DNA from: Corythucha ciliata
Lineage: Eukaryota; Arthropoda; Insecta; Hemiptera; Tingidae
Direction: 5' to 3'
Assembly: GCA_038030265.1 (NCBI GenBank)
Contig: CM075938.1
Span: forward strand, 22,483,009-22,547,008
DNA: 64,000 nucleotides
This document shows positions 47,130 through 58,309 of this stretch, piece after piece. Every line of letters begins with the position of its first letter. The stretch's first letter is position 1. The notes under the pieces are model-generated. The model was not told the origin of the DNA, searched no databases, and worked only from the letters and a program-made list of their open reading frames with translations. A program made the position numbers and the translations under genes.

Positions 47130-48749
47130 TCCTGGGGGCCACGTATGTGACTGTTGAAAAAAAAATTTGCTGGGACTACATGGAGTTGGGTATCATACGA
47201 AAGAGCACAACTCAAGGACTTCAAGTATATTTTTTTTTTATTTTTAAGCCAAAATCTGTACGTGCAATTTCAAAAAATGTCGAAAAAATGACCCCCCCTC
47301 AACTGCGAAGATACAAATGATAAAATTATGGTAAAAATGTGATAAATGTGATTAGTTAGGTACACGGGTCTAGTTTGAAGGAAAATTATACCGAATGTCG
47401 ACATGACCGTATATTGGATGGTACACAATAAAATGAGCCAGTAGTCCACTCCGTTATCAACAGGCTCTTGTAGCGGAATTTTGATTCTCCCCACTAATCT
47501 GTTTTATGAAAACATAATTGACACTTTTCCAACGTTCTAATAGGTCAAATATTCCTAGTTTCCTCTTAACCTACAAGACGGACCCAAGACGTGTACACTT
47601 AAGTTTCATTTACAGGTAGTATCATTTACAAATGCTACCCTGACAATGGTTTTTCTGTTTTTGGCAAAGCCTATGTGGCGCAAGCATAATAGCTGGCCTG
47701 TTTGAAGTGACCGATAATTTCGAAAATCGTTTTTTTTTTTTTTTTTTTTTTTTTATCAATTGTTGTTTTACGACTTTATGCTTTGTATTATTTTAAACTT
47801 TGAAAAATATAAAGATTTATGCATAAGTTCTGACCCATGAAACTTCCTCAGTGGTCGCCTTATTTCACCCCAGCTTCTTCGTCAGTACCTAAATGCCCAA
47901 TAGGGTAACGAGTAGTTCATTTGGGCCGAAAAATAAGATTTCTGGACGACGTGTTTTTTTTTTTTTTTTCGTGTTTTTGCAGACTACAGAATTTTTGGGG
48001 CCCAAACTGCAAATTTCCAGCCGGGGAAGCTTTAAAAAAATTGGTCGGGGTGGAGGTAAATACTCGTTTGTAGACCAAATAGTGGATTTGGGAGCTTAGA
48101 AACGAGTTATGGGATGAGTGGGGTGTGGATATTTTACTATGTGCGCGAGAGAAAAGTTGTTGAGGGAACTTAACGAATTTCGGTCATGCGGGCTCAATCC
48201 ACACTTATCGAGGAAAAATTACCTTTTTTGACAAAGGCGTGACTTTTCAGATTCCTTAAGTAAAATAAACTCTATGGAAAGGTTCGGAAGGGATCCTCTC
48301 TCCTTCAACTGTCCAGCAGTATTACAATCCAATAATCGGAGGCAGTCATGTAGTACTGCTAAGCTTTTCTTATAACCCTCCCCTAGCCCTCGCCTTCCTT
48401 GAGTAGTCCATCGCTGTATGTATCGGAGACCACCCGTTTGACCTCCGTGAAAGCCGTGGACCACCGACCTCATTATCTTCAGTATTCCTCTCTTCCTGTT
48501 CCTTTTATTCAAAATTTTAGTTTTAAGTTGAATTTATTAATTTATTTTGTTTCTACATGTAAGGCACCCTCGAAAAAGAGCCGTGGAACGTACCCAATTT
48601 CTTGAAGTAGCTTTCTCACCTGAAAGGGGGAACATCCCAGCTCCCCCAACCCCCTTGCTCTTTTTCACCTTTCGTGAGAACGTTAGCATCATGGAAATAA
48701 GGGGGAAAACGAAGTCCCCTTTACCCTCCTTTTTAATTTCAATGCTCGC

Positions 48750-48780
<31 letters not shown>

Positions 48781-49097
48781 CTTCTTACCTACCAGACGCT
48801 CCTGTTACGTTTCTCCCCGACATTTCTATAATTATGTTAGTATGTGTTGTGTATTGTCACAGAGAAGGCGATCGTGGTGAATTGAGCCTTGCCACGATGG
48901 CCTTCCATTTTTCGTGACAAAATTATGATGGATTTAACCAGAGGAGCTGTGGTATTTTAAGGAAAGCGCTTTGGCTCTTTAAAGTAATCCAGACATCTAT
49001 TTTAAAGGGTTGACTCTTCAGTTTTTTGTTGTTGTTGTTTTATTGTTACGCAATGGTTTCTCGGTGTCCTCATTTCCCCTTTTATGTTTCTTTTTTT
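47130..49097. other. Upstream of CycB3, no gene seen
   Basis: AT-rich with long T runs. It should contain the CycB3 promoter and a non-coding first exon, given the splice acceptor at 49100. Neither can be placed by eye. Confidence 0.45.
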
Positions 49098-49099
49098 TC

Positions 49100-49144
49100 A
49101 GACATACGCTTTAAATTAATATTAGTTGTACATTCGAACTCCAA
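49100..49144 (+). promoter_or_regulatory. Likely 5' UTR exon start of CycB3
   Basis: A long T/C tract ending in CAG at 49098-49100 is a strong splice acceptor 44 bases before the CycB3 ATG. It suggests that the first exon is non-coding and lies upstream. That exon was not located. Confidence 0.5.
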
Positions 49145-51273
49145 ATGGAATCCACCAAAACTCAGATGAAACCGCCGGTACCACCGACTAGAACTCGCCG
49201 GCAGCCGGCCTTCACCGTCAAAAAAGACTTTCTCCCGAAACGAAAAGCGGAAGAGTCGCCTTTGAAACGAGTCACAGTCAAACGTTCGTCTTCCGATGGT
49301 AGCAGCACGGCCAAGGAGAACGTCAAACACGTTCTCTCCTCCTCCTCGACCCTTGTCACTCTCAAAGCGGGCGTTCTTCCGGGCAAGACAAAGACTATCA
49401 CGAAAAAACAGCCGTTGACCCGTTTGGAAAACATTCAAGTCAGTGGAGTCAGTCAACAGAGCCAGAAAAAACCGCTCGAATTGAAGCAACCCCAGCAGCA
49501 GCAAAATGGCGTCATCAAAATACCGCCGGCGCCGTCGTCGCTGGCGAAACGTGTCAGTTCGGCAACTGTGGCGGCAGCGTCTGTTGCGGCGATTCAAGCG
49601 AGGCAGAGTCACGTTCCAGTTCCAATTAAAGCCGAAAGGAAATTAGCGCAAATCCAAACTCAACAAGTTTCGCAGACTGAGGGAGTTCTGACGAGACGCG
49701 CCTCGGCCAAGAAGAGTCTGGAACTTGAGAAGTCCTCTTCTGATAGCCTGTATGTATCTGCTTTGGAAGATTTGAAGTAAGTAGTTTGTAAGGATGCTGT
49801 AATGTTTGAAGTGCACGAGTGAATGTTACGCGTAAAAAGTCTTGAAAATTGCAATTTTATTTATTTATTTATTTTATTTTTAGTCTTGAAGACAAAACAG
49901 AAGAGAAGAAAAGGATTGTCCAGAAAGTTGCCCCCTTTGTAAAAGCGAAGCCCTGCGCCCCCGAAATCAAAAAACCTCCATCCGGTGTCACAGACTTCGA
50001 CGCGGAACAGAAAGACTTATTCAGCGTGTCGACTTACGCTCAGGACATTTTCCGTTACTTCAAATCAAGAGAAGTAGTACAACCCTCTTCTGCCATCAAC
50101 CTCGATCAAACATTTTTAACAACAAAATATCTCTCTTGCCCCCGTCTCCTCTTCCGCATTCTCTTCTTAACTATTTAAGGGACTGTTCGTCATAAAAGAC
50201 TACATGCCAAAACAGGATGACATCAATATTCACATGCGCTCCCTACTAGTCGACTGGTTGGTGGAAGTTCAAGAAAATTTTGAATTGAATCACGAGACGC
50301 TGTACTTGGCGGTCAAACTAGTTGACCTCTTCCTGTCGAAAAAAGTTATTCGGAAAGATCGTCTGCAATTGATCGGTATCTCCGCTTTTTTTTTGGCCTG
50401 TAAATACGAGGTAAGGATTTTGTTTCAATGACGAGTTATTTCGTTAATTGTTATTGGTGGTGGTAATAGCTCCAAGGCTGGCATCGCCCTAATTTGTCGC
50501 TATGAACATTCAGATTTCGTGGCAAATTCTCAATGTTTTATTTTTCGCCTTCAGGAAAAATCGCCTCCGTCATTGGATGATTTCGTCTACATTTGTGATG
50601 GCTTGTACTATGCCCAAGAGTTGCTGGAGTACGAAGTTGAAATCTTGAAGAGTGTCGACTGTCAGCTGGGAATCCCACTGTCCTACATATTTCTTCGACG
50701 GTACGCCAGGGTTAGTCATCTTCTTTTTACCCCCCCCCCCTCCTTTTCATCACCAACAATCAAGTATCTCGAGTTTTGCAACAACACATCCCTCACGCAG
50801 GTAGCGAAATACGACATGCCTCTTCTCACGCTCGCCCGCTACATCCTCGAATACTGTCTCATGGACTACAGTCTCATTCGTCAGTCCGACTCAAAAATGG
50901 CCTGCGCCGCTCTCTATCTGGCACTGAGAATGAAAGAACAGAGCGGATGGACGCCCACTTTGGAGTATTACTCGGGTACTTAATTAAATTAATCAATTTA
51001 TTATCAACCCCACCCCACCGAGTAAACCTTTAACCGTCGCATTTTTGTGGTTCACAGGTTATAAGTTAAATGATTTCAAAGATATAGTTCTCGCCCAAAA
51101 TAGCTACTTACAAGTCCCCAATGATAAATACAAAACCATTCGGCTTAAGTATTCTCACAAGTAAGCAAACCCCTCCCTCTCCCTCCATCCAATATTCATT
51201 TCATTCATTTATTTTCAGATTATTTCACCGAGTTGCCAAAATACCTCTCATCACTGACTTAACGTTCGACTAG
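49145..51273 (+). CDS. CycB3: Cyclin B3, 7 coding exons
   Basis: Cyclin B3 is a mitotic and meiotic cyclin that activates CDK1 and is degraded by the APC/C at anaphase. Exons: 49145-49776, 49884-50073, 50180-50410, 50555-50710, 50801-50975, 51058-51160, 51219-51273. All have GT-AG borders and keep frame (1542 bases, 513 residues plus TAG). The cyclin fold covers roughly residues 255-505. Its N-terminal box contains MRSLLVDWLVEV at 293-304 and NHETLYLAVKLVDLFL. The C-terminal box contains LTLARYILE and ends IRLKYSHKLFHRVAKIPL. DSLYVSALED near residue 205, ELNHETLYLAVK and FLRRYAR fit B3 better than A or B. The basic N-terminus has a KEN box at 57-59, and I find no RxxL in the exon-1 part. Length is in the range of insect cyclin B3 proteins. 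Confidence 0.95.
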
Positions 51274-52439
51274 ATTACACTTTTTAGTTCAATGTATTAA
51301 GGGAAAAAATCCCGGAGAAAAGTGCAGACCAAGTACCGTTTTTATAGGGGTGGGGGAAAAAGCTTGAGTTGTCCACATGAGACGAGCCTTCTGTTAATCT
51401 ATTTTTGGACATTTAAAACACGAAAAACTGTATAGTAAGGTACTAAATAACTGTTACACAGCATAATCCTATTTGTACAAAAATATTTTTTTATATCTTC
51501 ATAATTCCACCTGGAAAAAATGTAAATTTTGCTGATTTTCTTTAAATTCTAACGAGGCTTTCAAGTTATCAAAATAACACTTTTCTGATCCTGGCTTCGG
51601 TGATAATAATGTAAACATATGAATAATTGTTTGCAGATCGAGAAACCATTTGCAAGGATGAAGACTAGAAGCCAAATTAAAATAACAATAATTTATTCTC
51701 GATTATTTTTGTCGGTCGTTCAAGAATCAGCGCTGTGATTCGGGAGGGGAGGGAGGCACGGCTCACAGCCTCTGGGTCTGTCGTTTGTGTGAAAACTTCT
51801 GTCTATATGTTTTTGGCCCTTTTTGAAAAGAGAAAGAAAACAATGCCCAGGGGGTTGAGAGGGCGCTGGGCGATCGTCGCGATTTCGGGATATGTGACCG
51901 ACGTGGTTTATGAGACACTCGGACCATGGTCAAGTTCCGAATGCAGCCGGTCATGACCGTAACGCACCAAATTGTGGGTGGGGGGTGGGTGTTCTCTCAC
52001 AGTAAAGGATTCAATATGAGAAGCCGAATCTCATTCTCCCCTGTTCCTCCATGAATTCAAACGAGGCTCATTGATAGCCGGGATCTGTAAATTTTACCCC
52101 TGAAACTGATTATTCGACTGAGAAAACTGACGACTGGGGCAAAAAAAAAACTTAGCCACGGCTGTTTTATTGACAATCCCAAAAAATTGACAAGGTTGCT
52201 CACAAGGGAGGGTCCTTTTATGGAGGAAATTGGATGGGTGTCGGGGCACATCCCGCAAAAACGGGACGGATGGCAGCCCTAGGCTATAAGATCGTAGCCC
52301 CCTCCCCGCACATGTAACCATTCTCAAGCCCTTTTTCGACAATTTCAAAAATACACATTGTCATCACGCCTCCCTCCCCCTAATACCATGACAACGTCCG
52401 TCCCAACGTAGCTCATCCTTACCAAAGCTGTGGTGCCAA
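51274..52439. other. CycB3 3' flank, no further gene seen
   Basis: Holds the CycB3 3' UTR. No canonical AATAAA was found in the first 400 bases; an ATTAAA variant lies near 51677. Nothing else recognised. Confidence 0.45.
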
Positions 52440-52973
52440 AACAACAGAAAATCTATTTTCCCCGTGGGTTGAAGGAGCTGAAAAAAGCGAAATTGCGCCT
52501 GTTTGTGTAGCGCCATGCCACACAAAATTGTCTTTTGAATGGTTCAATCTCGCGAAAATTTGTTCTTGGGGCTGTGAAACCTGCGGAATTGCTTTTTAGG
52601 TGAACCAGCAAAGTGATTTTTTTTTAGGGAGCTAACCACAAAAACTACTTTTAGAGAATGGGTTAGCAGCGCAAAATTAGGTTATTAACGCTGCGAAACC
52701 CTCATTTTTAAAAAGATATATTGCTCCCGCAAAATGGTTGTGCGAGTTGTCATGGGGAAGTATGATTTTAACCAATCAAGAACAGGGCTTCTGCTTCGGT
52801 TTTTGACAGGAATCAGACCCGTGAAATTGCTCTTTGAGGGCAACAATCCGACGGTATTTCGAAAACCGCTTTTTTCAACCTTCCTGAGGTTCAGAAACGT
52901 CGAAGCCCAAAAATTGCTTTTTGAATTGGTCAACAGCGTGAAATTATGCTTAATTGTAGCCAGGCCCGGATTT
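52440..52973 (-). repeat. Degenerate array ending at a CAGGCCCGGATTT terminus
   Basis: About 13 units of the reverse type (GCGAAATTGCG..., CGGAATTGCTTTTTAGG, CAAAATTAGGTTATT, GTGAAATTGCTCTTTGAGG). The array stops at CAGGCCCGGATTT (52961-52973). Confidence 0.7.
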
Positions 52974-53039
52974 TTGCCTACCTGCCAGGGGCCCCTGATG
53001 GCATCTTGCTAAATAAATAAGAAATTAACGCACCTACAT

Positions 53040-53460
53040 GTATATAAGGTATGAGCTCTACCCTGATAATGGCAAAACCGTGCATTCGCGCTCTAAAAAT
53101 GGCCAAGTAGGCCATTCCACATTCGTGCCCTAAAATAACCAAAGTCCCTAAAAATTTCAATCTTCAAAGTTTTTCGCTTTTTTAGCGAGAGCGCAAATGA
53201 TCAGTTTGATCTTTTTAAAGGTCAAACTGATCATTTGCGCTCTTTGGAAAGCGTTTTGCCCCTTGAAAGTAGCTAAACTGCAACTGATCTCAAAAAATTG
53301 CCATAATATCATATTCACGCCCTTAAAGTGGCTGCCGACCGTATACGGACACTTCCCACCCTAAAAAAAATGACTGAACTGACGGATTCCCGCCTTGAAA
53401 AAGCTTTAAAACTGACAAACATGTGACCTAAAATTATTGCAAAAACGAACCACTCGCGCC
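53040..53460 (+). repeat. Degenerate array, AAAAATGGCCAAACTGAC type
   Basis: Units of about 31 bases (CATTCGCGCTCTAAAAATGG, then CCAAGTAGG...). It ends exactly where the LINE fragment begins. The same unit recurs near 56800-56920 and 63610-63800. Confidence 0.65.
53175..53253. repeat. Perfect short hairpin
   Basis: GAGCGCAAATGATCAGTTTG is followed 9 bases past the arm by its exact inverse CAAACTGATCATTTGCGCTC. An outer imperfect pair is CGCTTT with AAAGCG. The stem is at least 22 base pairs. It sits within a degenerate array whose units resemble the arms. Confidence 0.85.
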
Positions 53461-53465
53461 CGTTA

Positions 53466-54067
53466 CGGACTTGATCCGTATGAATGGTTACAAACCTTTG
53501 TTCATTCTTCGACGTATCAAACTTTCTGTGACCAACGACGCGCTTGTCCGGACATACTTTGCATTTTTTCACTGCCACATTGTTTATGGAACTCTGCTCT
53601 GGGGTAATTCTGTGGACGTTGGCAAGGTTTTCGCCTTGCAGAAAAGAGCAGTTCGGATTCTGAGCGGACTGAGGCCTCGTGACTCCTGTCGGGATGCGTT
53701 TAAGGATCATGGCATTATGACCGTCTACGCCGTCTTCGCTTTTCAGTGCCTGTGCCTTGCACATGTTGGTGACGGCTTGCATTTCAGTGACGTCCACTCG
53801 TATGAGACCAGAGGGAATCAACTCTTAGTTCCAGGGTCCTTCCGACTGGCCAAAACCTCCAAAAGTTTCCTCAGCATGGCGACTAAACTGTACAATACCC
53901 TGCCTCATGAATTTAAACATCTGTCTCTCACGCAGTTCAAGAGAAAATTGAAAATTATTCTAGTCAACAAAGTCCTGTACAGTTTAAACGATTTTTTCTA
54001 TTTGTTTTAGAATATTATATTGACGTTGTAATGCCTAGCGGCGATAGCAATAAATTATTATTATTAT
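53466..54067 (+). mobile_element. 5'-truncated LINE, C-terminal end of the reverse transcriptase ORF
   Basis: An open frame at 53471-54010 encodes about 179 residues typical of the last part of jockey/CR1-type non-LTR retrotransposon ORF2. Motifs in order are the post-RT signature YFAFFHCHIVYGTLLWG, then LQKRAVRIL, RPRDSCRDAF, HSYETRGN and the terminal TKLYNTLPHEFKHL. The catalytic RT motifs are missing, so it is dead on arrival. It is followed by about 55 non-coding bases and a (TTA)n tail, a usual LINE 3' end. The frame is unbroken, which suggests fairly recent insertion. It directly follows a degenerate array. Confidence 0.85.
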
Positions 54068-54399
54068 TTCTCGGGGTTCGTTTGCCCTATCAGGCGCGTC
54101 CCCCAAGTTGTGGATGGGACCCAACCATCGGTACGCCTGCTTGATACTGTGCGATGGTGGTTGGGTCGGAATAAAGTGCACCGTGTGCGATGGGGAGTCC
54201 GTTATCGAACACACCCATTGGACACCTCGCGCTCGGCCAGATGCTTTGGCGCTCACGGCATGCAGGGCTCAGCTCATGGGCGTAGTCAGCGGGGGGCAGG
54301 GGTGGGCAGTAGCCCTCCCCTAGAATCAAAAGCACAGATTTCGTGGGGCAGCTGCCCACCCCCCAACAAATCCCTGATCTGGCTTTCATGTATTCCTCT

Positions 54400-54600
54400 C
54401 CCTAAAACCCATTTTGCGGATTTTTCTCACTAAAAATACAACACATTTTCGCTTATCGGTTTCACCAAAAATCAAAAATTCGCCGATGTTTGTTGCTGAC
54501 AAACCGATTTCAAGGGTCGGCTTAACTTGGAAACCGATTTTTCACACTAAAATCCCATTTTCACAGGTTCGACGCGCAATTTTCGTGTGTTTTTGACTAG
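54400..54600 (+). repeat. Degenerate array inside the hAT element, left
   Basis: Six or so units of the ACCCATTTTGCGGATTTTT / AAACCGATTTTTCACAC kind. It lies inside the intact termini of the element at 54275-56118. Confidence 0.7.
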
Positions 54601-54999
54601 CTCAAATCGTGTTTACCCCGCTGTGCCAATGTGCCATCCAGACTTATGGTGGGAGAGGAAATGCCAGCTCTGTTTACCACCGTCTCAGGTCTAAAATTTA
54701 GCTCCAAAAGTATCACTTTCCGGGGGGGGGGGGAGAAGTTTCAGATTTTCGACATAAAATCCTAAATAGAAGGCTACAAACGACAGTTTTCCAGCAGATA
54801 TTAATTTTTTGACGGATAGTGGCCGTTTCTGTGCAAATTTAGTCTCCGATGACCGCGAATTGACGCGATTCTAACCTCCAGATTCTGTTATAAGCCTGCA
54901 AAAAGGCAATGGTGCATCTGATATTTTCGTCAGTGAAGCTGGCCTACAGGCGTGGATCCAGTTTTTCTCAAGAGTAGATGCACCGAGTTTTTTCCCCCC

Positions 55000-56040
55000 G
55001 ATTTTACTCGTGAATGAGTACTGTTTTTAACCTCGAATTAACGTTTTCCTTAATTTTAGCTGAAACTGAGTGCTTTTTGTCAATTCTAACTCGATCTAGC
55101 CCATTTTAGCCGTGAAAAGGTCTTTAAAAAACCGTGAAATAACGAATTTTTGATATACTATTTCAATTACGGCCTGCACCGGGCGTCGCCTAACTGCAAA
55201 TTGGTGCGTTCTGTCAGTTTCAGCCGCAAAAAAGCAAAAAAAAAAAAACACAGTTTTTTCTCAATTTAACATGTGGATGAGCGCTATTTCTCAATTTTAG
55301 CCACGAGAATTCCAACAATCAAAAACAAACGGTGACAATTTCGCCAATTCGTTTTCCTTGAATTCTAGCCGCAAATTAGTGCTTTTTCCTAATTCTGCCT
55401 TGAGCAATTTTTTCTCCCTTCAAATTTTAGCAATGAAAAGGTTCACATAATCCGCGTGAGAGCGAATTTCATTAATTTTGACCCCTCAATTTCACGGGCT
55501 AACGAACAATTTTCCTTAATTTTAGCCGTGAATAAGCACTTTTTTCAAAAATGTATGAGCTAAGTCACGCTCTTTCTCAATTTCACCCGCGGTCAATTAG
55601 CTCTTTCTCGCAATGTTTACCGATGTTTGAGAAACCATGAACTGGCGCCTTCTCTCAATTTTACCTGCGTGAATGAGCTCCATTGCTCTATTTTAGCCGT
55701 GATTGGCGCTTTTCCTCAATTCCAGCCGCAAATGAGTGATTTTTCTCAATTCTACATAGAACGAGCAATTTATTTTGTCAATTTTATCTGTGAAAAGATT
55801 TCTATAAACCGTGAATTAGCGCATTTTCTTAATTCCGCCCCGGACTTTGCATCGCGAAATCGCAAATTGGCGTGTTTTCTCAATTTCAACCGCGAATAAC
55901 GAGATTTATTTCTCAAGTTTAACGCGAACCAGCGCTATTTCTCAATTTTAGCCGTGAATGCGGGTGTTTTCCTCAGTCTTAGCCGCAAAATGTCCTTTTC
56001 TAGATTTCATCCGCGAACGAGAACTTTTTCTCTAGACGTG
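55000..56040 (+). repeat. Degenerate array inside the hAT element, right
   Basis: About 30 units of roughly 30 bases with the pattern CTCAATTTTAGCCGTGAATTAGCGCTTTTT. This is the best-populated example of this type in the window and shows that the array belongs to the mobile element. Confidence 0.8.
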
Positions 56041-56315
56041 CGCACCCCCCCCCCCCACCACTGTGGATCCGTGCAAGCTGACTGCCCACCCCTTCATCAC
56101 GGGCTGGCTACGCCCCTGGCTCAGCTTGAAGGGATCACCCAGAAAATTATATGAAGAACTCGGAGGGGGCTTAGAGAACATTCCGTGAACGCCACGCAGT
56201 CACCGGCTTCTCCGTCCATGGACACCACCGAGGTCAAACACGACATTGATGGGACCATGGACGTAAACTTGTTGGAGGGCAGTTCTATCTAATAGGAGCA
56301 AACCCCCCGAGAGAG

Positions 56316-56515
56316 CGCGCCTCGGTGGTTTAATGGATACATTGCTCGCTTCGCAACCCAGCGGGCCAGGGTTCGAATCCAGCCATTGCCCATTACACTA
56401 TAAGGCTGCGGCGAGCTGTGACACGGCACACTCGCCTTCGTGTGGGTATTCCCGGCGATGTGCGTTCAACAAACCGCGCATCGACCGAAACGCCCGCGTA
56501 GTACGGGTGTGAAGT
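56316..56515 (+). mobile_element. tRNA-derived SINE, copy 2
   Basis: The head has an A box (TGGTTTAATGG) and B box (GGTTCGAATCC) with tRNA spacing, so a Pol III promoter is likely. The acceptor ends do not pair, so it is not a tRNA gene. The body (CACTATAAGGCTGCGGCGAG, TGACACGGCACACTCGCCTT, CGTGTGGGTATTCCCGGCGA, ACGCCCGCGTAGTACGGGTG) is shared with the copy at 2936-3112 in reverse orientation. Confidence 0.8.
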
Positions 56516-56789
56516 GCAAATATTTAGATCTGGGTATGGCATAGGAGCCCAAGGGAGCCTTAGGCGCCTGCCGGGTTCAAAGGCCGCCCCCCCCCCCAAA
56601 CCGCCGAGGGGAGTTTTAAAAACATCAACATTTACTGATATGTTCCGGCCAGCGAGACTCTAGCTGAGGACCTCCTCAACCTCATACGGTGACAGGGACT
56701 CTAGACTACATCAACCGATCCAAGAGCAACACAATAATTCAGTGCCTGGGGCGTGTGCCATGCCCCTGCGCTTGAATAGTGGAGGTTAA

Positions 56790-57080
56790 AAAAAAAAAAA
56801 CACTCGCGCTCCAAAAATGGCCAACTGCCATGAAAATGGCTGAACTGATGGTTCGTGCCCTAACGATCAATAAACTGACTATTCACACTCTAAAAATTGT
56901 TAAGCTCATCATTTACGATATAGTTCGGGTTCAGAACTGACTTTCCAAGCTGTCCCGGAAACTGTTCATTTCGTTCGAGAAACTGTCAATTTGGTCCTAT
57001 AAATGCTAATTTTCTCATTCAAAACTATCAATCTCGTCCTGGAAACTGTCAATTTCGTCCTACATGAACTGTCATTTTTT
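56790..57080 (+). repeat. Two degenerate arrays
   Basis: The first part has AAAAATGGC...ACTCGCGCYC units. From 56940 the unit changes to GAAACTGTCAATTTCGTCCT, with about a 25-base period and six or so copies. The second type also occurs at 60960-61160. Confidence 0.65.
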
Positions 57081-57385
57081 TTCAAAGTCATTTGGATTAC
57101 AAGTCGCGTCGCTTTTGATAAGACACGGTCGTGAAGCATTTTGGGAAATCGATCCCGATAGAAGCCTCTGCAATTCTTACTTTATTCAATTACGAACAAG
57201 CTTTCATGAAAGGGCGTAGGTTTTTAACTTTTCCCCGGGGGGCTTCTGCTCTCAAATTTGTTAAAAATTTGTAATTATCACTTTGTTTCATTTTAGGAAC
57301 TCAAGTATTCAGTAGATGCGGTTTAAACACCTAGGAATACGTGATCGTACACTGTCGACTCGTCTCGGCCCTTGACCATTTTTAT

Positions 57386-58309
57386 GCAGGATGTTTCGAA
57401 TCAAGCACGGAAAAAGTTGTGGATGAAAGTAGACTTCATTTGCGACCGAAATCACCATACACACCATGGTCCGAAAATCAAAACCCTTCGAGATACGATT
57501 TTTCGAACGATTTTTAAGGCTTACATATTTTTTTTTTTTTAACTAACGGCGAGAAACTCGCATTCAATTTGAATTTTTGCAACTTTTGGTGATGAATTCG
57601 GAATGAGCACACTATTTTCTGTCTGGAATAGCCATTTTCGACAGACGTTAACTATGTTATGTACCCTTTAATGCGAATCAAAGTCGTGGGAATCGGGGAT
57701 TTTATTTTTTTCGAAAAGAGTCAGTCCCCGTTTGTCCACACTAAAACTGGGTGTACGGACAACCCGTGATTCAGAAAAACATCTTCAAAGTGTCCTTTTG
57801 AAAAATAGTCATAAGCGTTTTCTTCGCAAAACGCTGGTAATTTTTCGTCAGAAATGACGATTTCTTAGAAAAAATATTAATTTTTTCTCTTCAAAATCGC
57901 TTGTTTTGACCTGAAAAATTTGAACAAGTTTTGTGAATTGTGGTTTTGTTTTTGGACAAACGGGGACTGACTTATTTGAAAAAAAAAAAAATCCCCGATT
58001 AGCACGACTTTGAGCCGCATTTGAGGCCTCATAAAATAGCTAATATCCATCGCAAATGGCTAATCCTGACAGGAAATAGTGTGCTCTTTCCTAATAATCC
58101 ATCACCAAAAGTTGCAAAAATGCAAATTGAAAGCAATTTTCTCGCATTTAGTTGAAAAAAAGTATGTAAGTAAGCCATGAAAAAGCGTTAGAAAAATCAT
58201 ATCTCGAAGGGTTTTGATTTTCGGACCATGGTATAGGGTGATTTCGGTCGCAAATGAGGTCTATTTTCACCCAATTTTTTTTTGTCACACTTGTCTCCTT
58301 CCACCCTGT
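57386..58309. mobile_element. Foldback element, about 924 bases
   Basis: Arms of about 340 bases (57386-57730 and 57950-58309) are inverted copies. They include ATTTGCGACCGAAATCACC, ACCATGGTCCGAAAATCAAA and AACGGGGACTGAC. Ends are CAGGATG on the left and CACCCTG on the right, like the AGGGTGTCC ends of the 8175 element. No matching target duplication was seen and no ORF is supported. Confidence 0.8.

Larger units (their letters stand above)
54275..56118. mobile_element. Non-autonomous hAT-type element, 1844 bases, 8-base target duplication
   Basis: The left end begins CATGGGCGTAGTCAGC and the right end is its near inverse, finishing GGCTACGCCCCTG. The similarity runs about 40 bases in, to GGGGTGGGCAGT on both sides. 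The flanks are an exact 8-base direct repeat, GCTCAGCT (54267-54274 and 56119-56126). CAGGGGCG-type ends with an 8-base duplication are the hAT signature. There is no transposase. The inside is filled by two kinds of degenerate array (54400-54600 and 55000-56040). Confidence 0.85.

Noticed and set aside
49082..49612. 176-codon minus-strand frame
   Set aside because: It is antisense to CycB3 exon 1, and the basic/serine codon pattern there explains the open frame.
49145..51273. Cyclin A or cyclin B1/B2 assignment for the cyclin gene
   Set aside because: SLYVSALED, ELNHETLYLAVK and the KYSHKLFHRVAKIPL end fit cyclin B3 best.
53315..53821. 168-codon minus-strand frame
   Set aside because: Antisense shadow of the LINE frame.
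56316..56391. A functional tRNA gene
   Set aside because: A and B boxes are present but the acceptor stem does not pair, and a conserved SINE body follows.
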